From assembly GCF_937988725.1 (NCBI RefSeq), contig NZ_CALKHS010000008.1, positions 205,726 through 269,725 on the forward strand: a stretch of DNA of 64,000 nt, given 5' to 3'. Under the pieces are notes generated by a model that was given only the letters and a program-made list of their open reading frames with translations, did not search any database and had not been told where the DNA came from. This document shows, one piece after another, positions 50,911-59,147 of this stretch (positions are counted from its first letter, which is position 1; the number at the start of each line of letters is the position of its first letter). Origin of the DNA: an uncultured Castellaniella sp. (GTDB lineage Bacteria > Pseudomonadota > Gammaproteobacteria > Burkholderiales > Burkholderiaceae_B). Both the position numbers and the translations under genes were made by a program.

Positions 50911-50937
50911 AAACAGTCCAGCCGCGCGGTTTATTCC
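50911..50937 (-). promoter_or_regulatory. Candidate ECF-type promoter of the sigma operon
   Basis: On the minus strand GGAAT (50933-50937) is followed after 18 nt by GTTT (50911-50914), resembling the GGAA...GTT pattern of ECF promoters. It lies 33-59 bp upstream of the first gene, which fits autoregulation by the encoded sigma factor. Confidence 0.35.
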
Positions 50938-50982
50938 ATTGGACTCCGTATTTTTGTCCGGGGCGACCCCCCGACAATAAAA

Positions 50983-51016
50983 AAAGCCGCCGGGACCGTG
51001 ACCGGTCCGGCGGCTT
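50983..51016 (-). terminator. Rho-independent terminator of glcB
   Basis: Stem AAAGCCGCCGGGACC / GGTCCGGCGGCTTT with one bulged base, loop of about 5 nt, followed on the minus strand by a TTTTTTTATT tract. It lies 29 bp after the glcB stop. Confidence 0.88.
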
Positions 51017-51044
51017 TCGGGGCGGGGCGAAGTCGCCCTGAGGA

Positions 51045-53219
51045 TCAGGCCTTGGCGGCCTGTTCCGCCTTCTTCACCTGGCGCCAGTGGTGCAGCAGCG
51101 GCTCGGTGTAGCCGTTGGGCTGTTCCAGGCCCTTGAAGATCAGGTCGCTGGCGGCCTTGAAGGCGCAGGACGTGTCGAAATGGCCGTCCATGGGTTCGTA
51201 GGCGGCGTCCCCGGCGTTCTGCTTGTCGACGACGGCGGCCATGCGGCGCAGGGTCTCTTCGACCTGCGCGCGGTTGGTGACGCCGTGCAGCAGCCAGTTG
51301 ACGATGTGCTGGCTGGAGATCCGCAGCGTGGCGCGGTCTTCCATCAGGCCCACGTCATGGATGTCGGGGACTTTCGAGCAGCCCACGCCCTGGTCGATCC
51401 AGCGCACCACGTAGCCCAGGATGCCCTGGCAGTTGTTGTCCAGTTCCTGCTGGATCTGCTTGGGCGTCCAGGTGGGCGCGCCGGTGACCGGCACCGTCAG
51501 GATGCGGTCGAGGTAGTCCTCGTGGTGGTTTTCCAGGGACTTCTGCACTTCGACCACGTCGACCTGGTGGTAGTGCAGGGCGTGCAGCGTGGCGGCGGTG
51601 GGCGAGGGCACCCAGGCCGTGTTGCCGCCGGCCTTGACCTGGCTGACCTTCTGTTCGAGCATGGCGGCCATCAGGTCCGGCATGGCCCACATGCCCTTGC
51701 CGATCTGAGCGTGGCCGCGCAGGCCGCATTCCAGGCCGGTCTGCACGTTGTTCAGCTCGTAGGCCTGGATCCAGGCCTGGGACTTCATGTCGTGCTTGCG
51801 CACCATGACGCCGGCGCGCATGGAGGTGTGCAGCTCGTCGCCCGTGCGGTCCAGGAAGCCGGTGTTGATGAACACCACGCGCTCGGTGGCGGCGGCGATG
51901 CAGGCCTTCAGGTTGACGCTGGTGCGGCGTTCCTCGTCCATGATGCCCATCTTGATCGTGTTGGGCGCCAGGCCCAGCAGCTGTTCCACGCGGGCGAAGA
52001 TTTCGCCGGCGAAGGCGACCTCGTCGGGGCCGTGCATTTTCGGCTTGACGACGTAGATGGACCCGGTGCGGGAGTTCTTGCGGGCCTTCAGGTCGTGGAT
52101 GGCGATCAGCGCGGTGCAGGCGGCGTCCAGGATGCCTTCGGGCACTTCCTTGCCGTCGCGGTCGAGGATGGCCGGGTTGGTCATCAGGTGGCCGACGTTG
52201 CGCACGAACATCAGCGAGCGGCCGTGCAGCTTGGCGGCGCTGCCGTCGCGGGCGATGTATTCGCGGTCCGGATTCAGGCGGCGGGTGATGGTCTTGCCGC
52301 CCTTGACCAGGTCTTCGGTCAGGTCGCCCTTCATCAGGCCCAGCCAGTTGCGGTAGGCGACGACCTTGTCGTCGGCGTCGACGGCGGCGATGGAGTCCTC
52401 GCAGTCCATGATGGTGGTCAGGGCCGCTTCGACGACAACGTCCTTGATGTGGGCGGCGTCGGTTTTGCCGATGGGCGACTGGGCATCGAACTGGATCTCG
52501 AAGTGCAGGCCGTTGTGGCGGAACACCAGCGCTTCGGGGGATGCGGCGTTGCCGCGGTGGCCCAGGAAGGCGTCGGCCTTGGCCAGGCCGGTGACGCTGC
52601 CGTCCTTCAGGGTGACCTGAAGCGCGCCGCCGACGACGGCATAGCCGGTGGCGTCGCGATGCGAACCCTGGGCCAGGGCGATGTTGTCGTCCAGGAACTG
52701 GCGGGCGAAGGCGATGACGCGCGCGCCGCGCACCGGGTTGTAGCCGCCCGCGCGGGCCGCGTCGTCGGTTTCGGGGATGGCGTCGGTGCCGTACAGGGCG
52801 TCGTACAGGCTGCCCCAGCGCGCGTTGGCGGCGTTCAGGGCGTAGCGGGCGTTCATGACCGGCACGACCAGCTGCGGGCCGGCCTGTTCCGTGATTTCCG
52901 TGTCGACGTTGGCCGTGGTGACGGTGACCTTGGCCGGCGCGTCTTTCAGGTAGCCGATCTGGCGCAGGAAGGCGCGGTAGGCGGACGGGTCGGAGACGGC
53001 GCCGGGGTGCTTGCCGTACCAGTCGTCCATTGCGGCCTGGATGCGGTCGCGCTCGGCCAGCAGGGCGCGGTTCTTGGGCGCCAGGTCGTGGATGATGGCC
53101 GACAGGCCTTCCCAGAAGGCGGCGGACTGCACGCCCGTGCCGGGCAGTGCTTCCTGTTCGAGGAATTGGTGCAATACGGTTGCGACCTGGAGTCCATGGC
53201 TGGAAATGCGATCGGTCAT
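51045..53219 (-). CDS. glcB: Malate synthase G
   Basis: Condenses glyoxylate and acetyl-CoA to malate; the 724-residue monomeric isoform. Signatures: VVPVMNARYALNAANARWGS, TTIMDCEDSIAAVDADDKVV, IMDEERRTSVNLKACIAAAT and VFINTGFLDRTGDELHTSM. The catalytic base Asp lies in the C-terminal part. No glcDEF or isocitrate lyase gene is adjacent. It is adjacent to the catabolic island, so it may serve glyoxylate released there, though it has its own terminator and promoter region. Confidence 0.97.
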   Translation of the reverse strand: MTDRISSHGLQVATVLHQFLEQEALPGTGVQSAAFWEGLSAIIHDLAPKNRALLAERDRIQAAMDDWYGKHPGAVSDPSAYRAFLRQIGYLKDAPAKVTVTTANVDTEITEQAGPQLVVPVMNARYALNAANARWGSLYDALYGTDAIPETDDAARAGGYNPVRGARVIAFARQFLDDNIALAQGSHRDATGYAVVGGALQVTLKDGSVTGLAKADAFLGHRGNAASPEALVFRHNGLHFEIQFDAQSPIGKTDAAHIKDVVVEAALTTIMDCEDSIAAVDADDKVVAYRNWLGLMKGDLTEDLVKGGKTITRRLNPDREYIARDGSAAKLHGRSLMFVRNVGHLMTNPAILDRDGKEVPEGILDAACTALIAIHDLKARKNSRTGSIYVVKPKMHGPDEVAFAGEIFARVEQLLGLAPNTIKMGIMDEERRTSVNLKACIAAATERVVFINTGFLDRTGDELHTSMRAGVMVRKHDMKSQAWIQAYELNNVQTGLECGLRGHAQIGKGMWAMPDLMAAMLEQKVSQVKAGGNTAWVPSPTAATLHALHYHQVDVVEVQKSLENHHEDYLDRILTVPVTGAPTWTPKQIQQELDNNCQGILGYVVRWIDQGVGCSKVPDIHDVGLMEDRATLRISSQHIVNWLLHGVTNRAQVEETLRRMAAVVDKQNAGDAAYEPMDGHFDTSCAFKAASDLIFKGLEQPNGYTEPLLHHWRQVKKAEQAAKA

Positions 53220-53255
53220 GATGGTCCTTGGGTATTCTGAAGACGTTAACCTCTA

Positions 53256-53284
53256 ATTATAGGCAGTCTTCTATAAGAGTTAAA
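53256..53284 (-). promoter_or_regulatory. Candidate glcB promoter overlapped by an inverted repeat
   Basis: On the minus strand TATAAT (53256-53261) forms a perfect -10 box 36 bp before the glcB start; a weak -35 (TTTAAC) lies 17 nt upstream. The -10 is embedded in the inverted repeat TTATAG-N8-CTATAA (53257-53276), a likely repressor or activator site. Confidence 0.5.
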
Positions 53285-53438
53285 GGGTGGCGGGTTCGCG
53301 GACGATACCCGGGCCGGGTTTCCAAGTTGTTGTCGCACAGAAGAAAAATGCCGTCCGGGCGGCGGCGGACCGGCTATATGCCGGTTCAGATACTGCTTAT
53401 TCGCCGGGCGCTCGGGCCGGGCCTTGCCGTCCGGCGCC

Positions 53439-54275
53439 TCAGTGCGCGACGATCTGGATGCGCTGGCTGCCCAGTATGCCTCCCGAGGCGGTGATCTCGT
53501 CGCCCGGCTCGAGGTAGGCGCCGGTGGCCAGGCCGACGCCCGCCGGGGTTCCCAGCGTGATCACGTCGCCGCAGGACAGGCGAAAGAAGCGCGACAGGTA
53601 GGCGACGACTTCCTTCACGTTGAAGATCATCCCCGACGTCCTGGCGCATTGTTTGCGCTGGCCGTTGACGCTCAGTTCCAGCGGGATGTCGGCGGGATCG
53701 GGCACTTCGTCCGCGGTGACCAGCCAGGGGCCCAGGGGGCCGAAGCCGGGGGCGCTCTTGCCGATCGTCCACTGGCCGGCGTAGCGGTTCTGCCAGTACC
53801 GGTCGGTGAAGTCGTTGGACAGGCAATAGCCGCCCACGCAGTCGAGCGCCTGCTCTTCGCCGACCTGCCAGGCGTCGCGGCACAGCACGATGGCCATCTC
53901 GACTTCGTAGTCCACTTCCCGGCTGCCGGGAGAGAGCCGCAAGGGGTCGCGGGCGCCCGCGATGCAGCTAGGGGCCTTGTTGAAGACCAGCGGGTACTCG
54001 GGGATGGGCAGTTTCGCCTCCGCCGCATGGTCGGCGAAATTGAGCCCCAGGCCGATGAAATTGCCGACCTGCGCCACGCAGGGGCCTATGCGGGTGTCGG
54101 CGGGCAGGACGGGAAGCTGCGAGGCATCCAGCGCGCGCAGGCTTTGCAGCGCCTCGCCGGCCAGCGTGCGGCCCGTGATGTCGTCCACGACGCCGGACAG
54201 GTCGCGCAAGAGCCCCTGGGCATCGAGCAGACCGGGGTGTTCCTGGCCCGGCGCGCCGTGTCTGAAGAGTTTCAT
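53439..54275 (-). CDS. Fumarylacetoacetate hydrolase (FAH) family protein
   Basis: 278 residues. Metal-binding acidic residues are in place: Glu-x-Glu in SREVDYEVEMAIVLCRD and Asp in GGYCLSNDFTDRYWQ. IGKSAPGFGPLGPWLV and GDVITLGTPAGVG are typical of the hydrolase/decarboxylase group, which cleaves or decarboxylates beta-keto or oxo-enoate acids. It lies 10 bp after the amidohydrolase gene and is read with it. The exact substrate is unknown; ureidoglycolate lyase and oxo-acid hydrolase activities both occur in this family. Confidence 0.85.
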   Translation of the reverse strand: MKLFRHGAPGQEHPGLLDAQGLLRDLSGVVDDITGRTLAGEALQSLRALDASQLPVLPADTRIGPCVAQVGNFIGLGLNFADHAAEAKLPIPEYPLVFNKAPSCIAGARDPLRLSPGSREVDYEVEMAIVLCRDAWQVGEEQALDCVGGYCLSNDFTDRYWQNRYAGQWTIGKSAPGFGPLGPWLVTADEVPDPADIPLELSVNGQRKQCARTSGMIFNVKEVVAYLSRFFRLSCGDVITLGTPAGVGLATGAYLEPGDEITASGGILGSQRIQIVAH

Positions 54276-54285
54276 CGCCGCGTCC

Positions 54286-55689
54286 TCAGAGCATCGGTTT
54301 GTCGCAGGGCAGGAATTCGCCCTTGCCCGCCGTGCCCAGGAACTCGAATTCCCGGCTGACCAGTTCGCCGCGCGAGAACGTCATGACCGGCCAGCCGGTG
54401 ACCGTGCGCCCCTCGTAAGGCGTGTAGTCCACGTCGTGGTGCAGCATCGTGTTGCTGATGACGACTTTCCGGTCGGGGTCCCAGAGGCTGATGTCGGCGT
54501 CGGAGCCCACCATGAGCGAACCCTTGCGGGGATAGAGCCCGTAGAGTTTGGCGGGCTGGGTGGACGTGAGCGCGACGAACTGGTGGATGCTGATGCGCCC
54601 GCCGTTGACGCCGCCCGAGAACAGCAGCGGCAGGCGTGTTTCCAGCCCGGGGATGCCGTTGGGGATGTACTGGAATTTCTGTTCCTTGCCGCGCAGTTTC
54701 TTGCCGTGCGGGTCCTCGTAGCTGAAGGGGGCGTGGTCCGAGGAAAAGACGGAGAACACGTTGTGCGCCAGGCCGCGCCAGACGGCCTCCTGGTTGGCCT
54801 CGTCGCGCGGCGGGGGGCTGCAGACGCACTTGGCGCCTTCGTAGTCGCCGTGTCCGAGGTCTTCGGCGGTGAGGTACAGGTACTGCGGGCAGGTTTCGGC
54901 ATAGATGCGCTGGCCGCGTCCGCGGGCCCAGCGGATCTGTTCGATGGCTTCGCTGCCGGAGACGTGGACGATGAGGATGGGCACGTCGACCAGCTCGGAG
55001 AAGGTGATGGCCCGGTGGGTGGCTTCGCGTTCCACGGCCTGGGGGCGCGATACGGCGTGGTACTGCGGCGTGGTCTTGCCGTCGGCCACCAGGCGGTCGG
55101 TCAGCCAGCTGATGCAGTCCGAATTTTCCGCGTGCACCATGACCAGCGCGCCGCCCTGGCGCGCCACGTCCAGCACGTTCAGGATCTGGCGGTCATTGAG
55201 CTTCAGGTCGTCGTAGGTCATGTAGACCTTGAAGGAGGTGTAGCCCTCCCGGATGAGCGCCGGCAGTTCCTGTTCCAGGACTTCGGGCGTCGGATCCACC
55301 ACGATCATGTGAAAGGCGTAGTCGATGCAGGACTTGCCGCCGGCGCGCTGGTGGTAGTCCTCCACGGCGGCGCGCAGCGACTGGCCTTTGAGCTGCGCCG
55401 CGAACGGGATGATGGTGGTGGTGCCGCCGCAGGCCGCCGAGCGGGAGCCGCTGACGAAGTCGTCCGCCATCCGCAGCCCGAAGCCTTGCGGCTGGTCCAG
55501 GTGGCAGTGGGCGTCCACGCCGCCGGGCAGGGCGAGCAGGCCGCTGGCGTCCACCGTTTTGCGTGCCGGCCCCAGCGCCGTGCCCAGGGCGACGATCTTG
55601 CCGTCCTGTATGCCGATGTCCGCGCGGAAGCGGTCGGCCGCCGTGACGATTTCCGCTCCGGTGATAAGAAGGTCCAGTTCCTGTGCCAT
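54286..55689 (-). CDS. Dihydropyrimidinase/hydantoinase-like cyclic amidohydrolase
   Basis: 467 residues, urease-superfamily barrel. The binuclear metal site is complete: HCH in GGVDAHCHLDQP, the carboxylatable Lys in TSFKVYMTYDD, His in LVMVHAEN, His in PILIVHVSGS and Asp in VFSSDHAPFSYED. The family opens cyclic amides, imides and ureides such as hydantoin and dihydropyrimidines. The start MAQELDLLITGAEIV follows a weak GAGAG; an ATG at 55725 is in frame. It is the first gene of the minus-strand unit with the FAH-family gene, divergent from the TRAP operon. Confidence 0.88.
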   Translation of the reverse strand: MAQELDLLITGAEIVTAADRFRADIGIQDGKIVALGTALGPARKTVDASGLLALPGGVDAHCHLDQPQGFGLRMADDFVSGSRSAACGGTTTIIPFAAQLKGQSLRAAVEDYHQRAGGKSCIDYAFHMIVVDPTPEVLEQELPALIREGYTSFKVYMTYDDLKLNDRQILNVLDVARQGGALVMVHAENSDCISWLTDRLVADGKTTPQYHAVSRPQAVEREATHRAITFSELVDVPILIVHVSGSEAIEQIRWARGRGQRIYAETCPQYLYLTAEDLGHGDYEGAKCVCSPPPRDEANQEAVWRGLAHNVFSVFSSDHAPFSYEDPHGKKLRGKEQKFQYIPNGIPGLETRLPLLFSGGVNGGRISIHQFVALTSTQPAKLYGLYPRKGSLMVGSDADISLWDPDRKVVISNTMLHHDVDYTPYEGRTVTGWPVMTFSRGELVSREFEFLGTAGKGEFLPCDKPML

Positions 55690-55778
55690 GGTTGCTCTCA
55701 GAAGTGATGTTTTGTCGGCCGCCATGTGATGTGTGGATTGCGGGTGGCCATGACATCGAAGCGTAATGTTCGATGGTC

Positions 55779-55790
55779 ATTGTCAACATT
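55779..55790. promoter_or_regulatory. Candidate GntR operator 1 (hydantoinase side)
   Basis: ATTGTCAACATT, one base off the pattern ATTGT-NN-ACAAT, 90 bp upstream of the amidohydrolase start. Three related sites occur before the other units of the island. Confidence 0.5.
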
Positions 55791-55887
55791 AGTGTTTTTA
55801 CTTATGCGGTAGATTTTGTGCTTATTTTTCGACAGTTGTTCTTGTTTTTATAGTTGTTCTTAATCAATCAGTTATGGTGGAAATATG

Positions 55888-55949
55888 TTCGATCTGAAGG
55901 TCGATTTCAGGCCCTTGTAGGTGGCTGAAATCCGGTATTTCAGATCGAA
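55888..55949. promoter_or_regulatory. Nested inverted repeats between the hydantoinase and TRAP operons
   Basis: The outer arms TTCGATCTGAA (55888-55898) and TTCAGATCGAA (55939-55949) are exact complements. Inside lie CTGAA-N7-TTCAG (55894-55910) and CTGAAAT-N5-ATTTCAG (55925-55943), two palindromes with centres 32 bp apart. The gene-free stretch 55690-56085 otherwise holds the TRAP promoter, two GntR-type sites and an AT-rich tract with AGTTGTTCTT twice. Confidence 0.6.
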
Positions 55950-55965
55950 TGGAGAGAGGTTTTCT

Positions 55966-55995
55966 TTGACATATTGTACACATCATGTTTATGCT
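55966..55995 (+). promoter_or_regulatory. Candidate promoter of the TRAP operon
   Basis: TTGACA (55966-55971), 18-nt spacer, TATGCT (55990-55995). It would give a leader of about 85 nt before dctP. The spacer contains the GntR-type site at 55973-55984. Confidence 0.6.
55973..55984. promoter_or_regulatory. Candidate GntR operator 2 (in TRAP promoter spacer)
   Basis: ATTGTACACATC, ten of twelve matches to ATTGT-NN-ACAAT with unspecified centre, between the -35 and -10 boxes of the TRAP promoter. A repressor bound there would block polymerase. Confidence 0.5.
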
Positions 55996-56085
55996 CTGAG
56001 TGCCAAGTCGCCTTTGAGAGCCGGGACAGGATTTCATGGGCGGAGATTCACTACACACACGACTACACCTGGCGAGGAGACAATC

Positions 56086-57156
56086 ATGAGCTTCAAAGCA
56101 AAGAGCCTTTTTTTGGCCACGACGCTGGCTTTCACCTGCGTGGCATCGACGGCGGCCTGGGCGGATCCGGCAACGCTGAAGGTGCTGGGCAACTTCACGG
56201 GCAACAAAAAGCAGGTCGACCTGGTGGAACGGCCCTTCTTCACCCAGCTTGCCAAGGACACCGGCATTTCATCGCAGGTCAGCTACAGCCCCATGGACCT
56301 GGTCAACGTCAAGGCGGCGGATGCGCTGCGTCTCCTGAAGGCCGGCGCGTTTGACGTGGCCTCGGTGCAGATCGGCATGGCTTCGCGGGATGATCCCTTC
56401 CTGGAGGGCATCGACCTGGCCGGCGTGGCCACCAATGTCGCCGACCAGCGCAAGGTGATGGAAGCCATGCGCGACGAATTCGACAAGGAAGTCCAGAAGC
56501 GCTTCAACGCCAAGGTGCTCACCTTGTGGCCCTTCGGACCGCAGATCCTGTTCTGCAAGGACCCCATCGAAAAGCTGGAGGACTTCAAGGGCAAGAAGAT
56601 CCGTACCTTCACGACGTCCATGGCCACCCTGGTGCAGGGCCTGGGCGGCTCACCCGTCACCTTGCAGTACGGCGAAGTCTATCTGGCCCTGCAGCGCGGC
56701 GTGGCCGATTGCGGCGTGACGGCGGCATCCGCCGGCAATGGCGGGAAATGGCCCGAAGTGACCAAATACCAGATCCCGCTGGCGGTCTCGAACGCCATGC
56801 AGGGGCATTTCATCAACATGGACACCTGGAACCAGTTTTCCCCCGAGAAGCAGGAGGCGCTGCTCAAGTCGTTCAAGAAGATGGAAAACGACATGTGGGA
56901 CCTGGCCACCGCCATCGACAAGGACGCGACCAACTGCAATACCGGACAGGCGGATTGCAAGGAGCACACCAAGTACAACATGACGCTCAATCCGGTGACG
57001 CCGGAAGAACTCGCCCAGCTCAAGGGCGTCGTCAACCGCAATGTCCTGCCTCAGTGGGCCAAGGAATGCAACGCGGTGATAGAGGGGTGCTCCGACCGTT
57101 GGCTGTCCACCGTGGGCAAGGCCATGGGCTATGGCCGCATCTCCGGGATCCGGTAA
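56086..57156 (+). CDS. TRAP transporter substrate-binding protein (DctP type)
   Basis: 356 residues, with a signal peptide of about 26 residues ending in AAWA before DPATLKVLG. DctP-fold signatures are present: FKGKKIRTFTTSMATLVQGL, GSPVTLQYGEVYLALQRGVA (helix carrying the Arg that usually salt-bridges a carboxylate) and GHFINMDTWNQFSPEKQEAL. Several cysteines, including C-N-T-G-Q-A-D-C, may form a disulfide in the periplasm. The AGGAG SD sequence at 56074-56078 fits the ATG at 56086. It is followed by the small and large membrane subunits. The ligand is probably a carboxylate related to the island's pathway. Confidence 0.9.
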   Translation: MSFKAKSLFLATTLAFTCVASTAAWADPATLKVLGNFTGNKKQVDLVERPFFTQLAKDTGISSQVSYSPMDLVNVKAADALRLLKAGAFDVASVQIGMASRDDPFLEGIDLAGVATNVADQRKVMEAMRDEFDKEVQKRFNAKVLTLWPFGPQILFCKDPIEKLEDFKGKKIRTFTTSMATLVQGLGGSPVTLQYGEVYLALQRGVADCGVTAASAGNGGKWPEVTKYQIPLAVSNAMQGHFINMDTWNQFSPEKQEALLKSFKKMENDMWDLATAIDKDATNCNTGQADCKEHTKYNMTLNPVTPEELAQLKGVVNRNVLPQWAKECNAVIEGCSDRWLSTVGKAMGYGRISGIR

Positions 57157-57178
57157 GACGTTTTGATCGGAGGCTCTC

Positions 57179-57811
57179 ATGGCCAGACCAAATTTGATCT
57201 CCAATGCGTGTTTACCGGTAGCCCGGGTAGCGGCGTATGTCGCTGGATATGCGTTGATCGTGTTGTCGTTGCTGATCACCTATGACGTCATCGTGCGCAA
57301 GCTGTTCGATGCCTCATCCATCGGAACGGATGAAATTGGCGGCTACATCGTTGCCATCATGGCTGCTTTCGGCTTCACCTACGCATTGCTGCAAGATGCT
57401 CATACGCGTATCGACATCTTCTACCAATGGTTGCCGGAACGCTTTCGGCTGATAGCAAATTTTCTGGCCATGTCCGGAATGGCGGCGTATGCCTGTTTCC
57501 TGGCCTGGCGGGCCTGGGGCACTCTGGACGAAAGCATCGCTTTCGGAAGCACCGCCAACACGCCGCTGCATACGCCGCAGTGGATTCCCCAGTCCATCTG
57601 GCTGCTGGGCCTGGTTCTGTTCGCCGCCGTCGCGGTGCTGCTCCTGCTGCATGCCGTCTGGCTGCTGGTGCGCGGCCGTTCGCACCAGGTGCTGCAGTTC
57701 TATGGCCCCAAGACGCTGGAGGAAGAGATCGAGGAGGAACTGCTGGACGTGGACGCCCTCGATAGTCAGCCCTCGTCCGCCGTGAGCGCCCAAGGAGACC
57801 GCCATGATTGA
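57179..57811 (+). CDS. TRAP transporter small permease (DctQ type)
   Basis: 210 residues, four membrane helices with the DctQ pattern: YDVIVRKLFDASSIGTDEIG after the first helix and LQDAHTRIDIFYQWLPERFR in the second half. The C-terminal tail is long and acidic (EEEIEEELLDVDALDSQ). It overlaps the dctM start by eight bases. Confidence 0.92.
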   Translation: MARPNLISNACLPVARVAAYVAGYALIVLSLLITYDVIVRKLFDASSIGTDEIGGYIVAIMAAFGFTYALLQDAHTRIDIFYQWLPERFRLIANFLAMSGMAAYACFLAWRAWGTLDESIAFGSTANTPLHTPQWIPQSIWLLGLVLFAAVAVLLLLHAVWLLVRGRSHQVLQFYGPKTLEEEIEEELLDVDALDSQPSSAVSAQGDRHD

Positions 57812-59102
57812 TTTTGGCACCGCATTCATTGGCTTCATCATCATGCTGGCGCTGATGCTCACGGGCATCAGCATCGCGGCCTCGCTGTTCCTGACGGCGG
57901 CGCTGGGGGCCCTGCTCTATCTGGGCGTGCCGACGCTGATGTCTTTCGGCAACACCATGTGGGGGGCGCTGAACGACTTCATCCTCACCTGCATTCCCCT
58001 GTTCATCCTGCTGGGGGAAATCCTGGTGCGCGCAGGCGTGACGGACCGCATGTACCGTTCCCTGGCGGGGTGGCTGTCGCGCCTGCCCGGCGGCCTGCTG
58101 CATACCAACATCGTCTCGTGCTCCATCTTCGCCGCCATTTCCGGGTCTTCGGTGGCGACGGCGGCCACCATCGGCACGGTGGCGCTGCCGGCCCTGAAGG
58201 AACGCAAATATGACGAGAAGCTGGTGCTGGGCTCCGTCGCCGCGGGGGGCACCCTGGGGATCCTGATTCCGCCCAGCATCAACATGATCGTTTACGGCGC
58301 GATCACCAACACCTCGATCGGCAAGCTCTTCATCGCCGGCATCGTGCCCGGCCTGCTGCTGGCCGCCATGTTCATGCTGGCCATCATTCTGTTCAGCGTG
58401 ATCCGGCCGTCCGTGGCCGGGACCAAGGAAGACCTCGCGCCGCTGTCGGAGCGTCTCCGCGACCTGTGCGGACTGATTCCGCCGGGCCTGGTCTTCTTCG
58501 TGGTGATGGGCGGCATCTACATGGGGTGGGCCACGCCCACCGAAGCCGCCGCGATCGGCGTGGTGATGTCGCTGCTGGTCGCCGCCTGGTACCGCAAGCT
58601 GAGCTTCGCCATGCTGCACGAATCCTTCCTGGCGGCCACGCGCACCACGGCCATGGTCCTGCTCATCATCCTGGGCGCCTTCTTCCTGAATTATGTCGTC
58701 GGGATGCTGGGCGTGCCGCAGGCCGTGTCCAACTACGTGGCCACCTTGGGCACGACGCCCATTGAAACCATCTGGATCCTGGTGGTGCTGTATATCATCC
58801 TGGGGTGCTTCCTCGAAACCCTGTCCATGATGATCGCCACGGTGCCCGTCATCGTGCCGCTGGTGGTGTCGCTGGGCTTCGACCCGGTGTGGTTCGGGAT
58901 CTTCCTGGTGATCATGATGGAACTGTCGCTCATCACGCCGCCCGTCGGCATGAACCTGTACGTGGTCCAGGGCATCCGGGGCCGGGGGTCGATCGCGGAC
59001 GTCATCCGCGGATCGTTGCCATTCGTGCTGATCATGCTGCTGCTGGTGGCGCTGATCATCTATTTCCCCGGTATCGCGCTCTGGCTGCCGTCGAAGCTGT
59101 GA
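57804..59102 (+). CDS. TRAP transporter large permease (DctM type)
   Basis: 432 residues, 11 to 12 membrane helices. Family blocks: FILTCIPLFILLGEILVRAG, SGSSVATAATIGTVALPALK, GGTLGILIPPSINMIVYGAI and ITPPVGMNLYVVQGIRG. It forms the Na+-dependent transport channel with DctQ. It is followed 45 bp later by the arylmalonate-decarboxylase-like gene on the same strand, so the five genes from dctP form one unit. Confidence 0.95.
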   Translation: MIDFGTAFIGFIIMLALMLTGISIAASLFLTAALGALLYLGVPTLMSFGNTMWGALNDFILTCIPLFILLGEILVRAGVTDRMYRSLAGWLSRLPGGLLHTNIVSCSIFAAISGSSVATAATIGTVALPALKERKYDEKLVLGSVAAGGTLGILIPPSINMIVYGAITNTSIGKLFIAGIVPGLLLAAMFMLAIILFSVIRPSVAGTKEDLAPLSERLRDLCGLIPPGLVFFVVMGGIYMGWATPTEAAAIGVVMSLLVAAWYRKLSFAMLHESFLAATRTTAMVLLIILGAFFLNYVVGMLGVPQAVSNYVATLGTTPIETIWILVVLYIILGCFLETLSMMIATVPVIVPLVVSLGFDPVWFGIFLVIMMELSLITPPVGMNLYVVQGIRGRGSIADVIRGSLPFVLIMLLLVALIIYFPGIALWLPSKL

Positions 59103-59147
59103 CGCCGGGCCGCATGACTTCCCTTTTTCAGGTTGATGGGTGATGAA

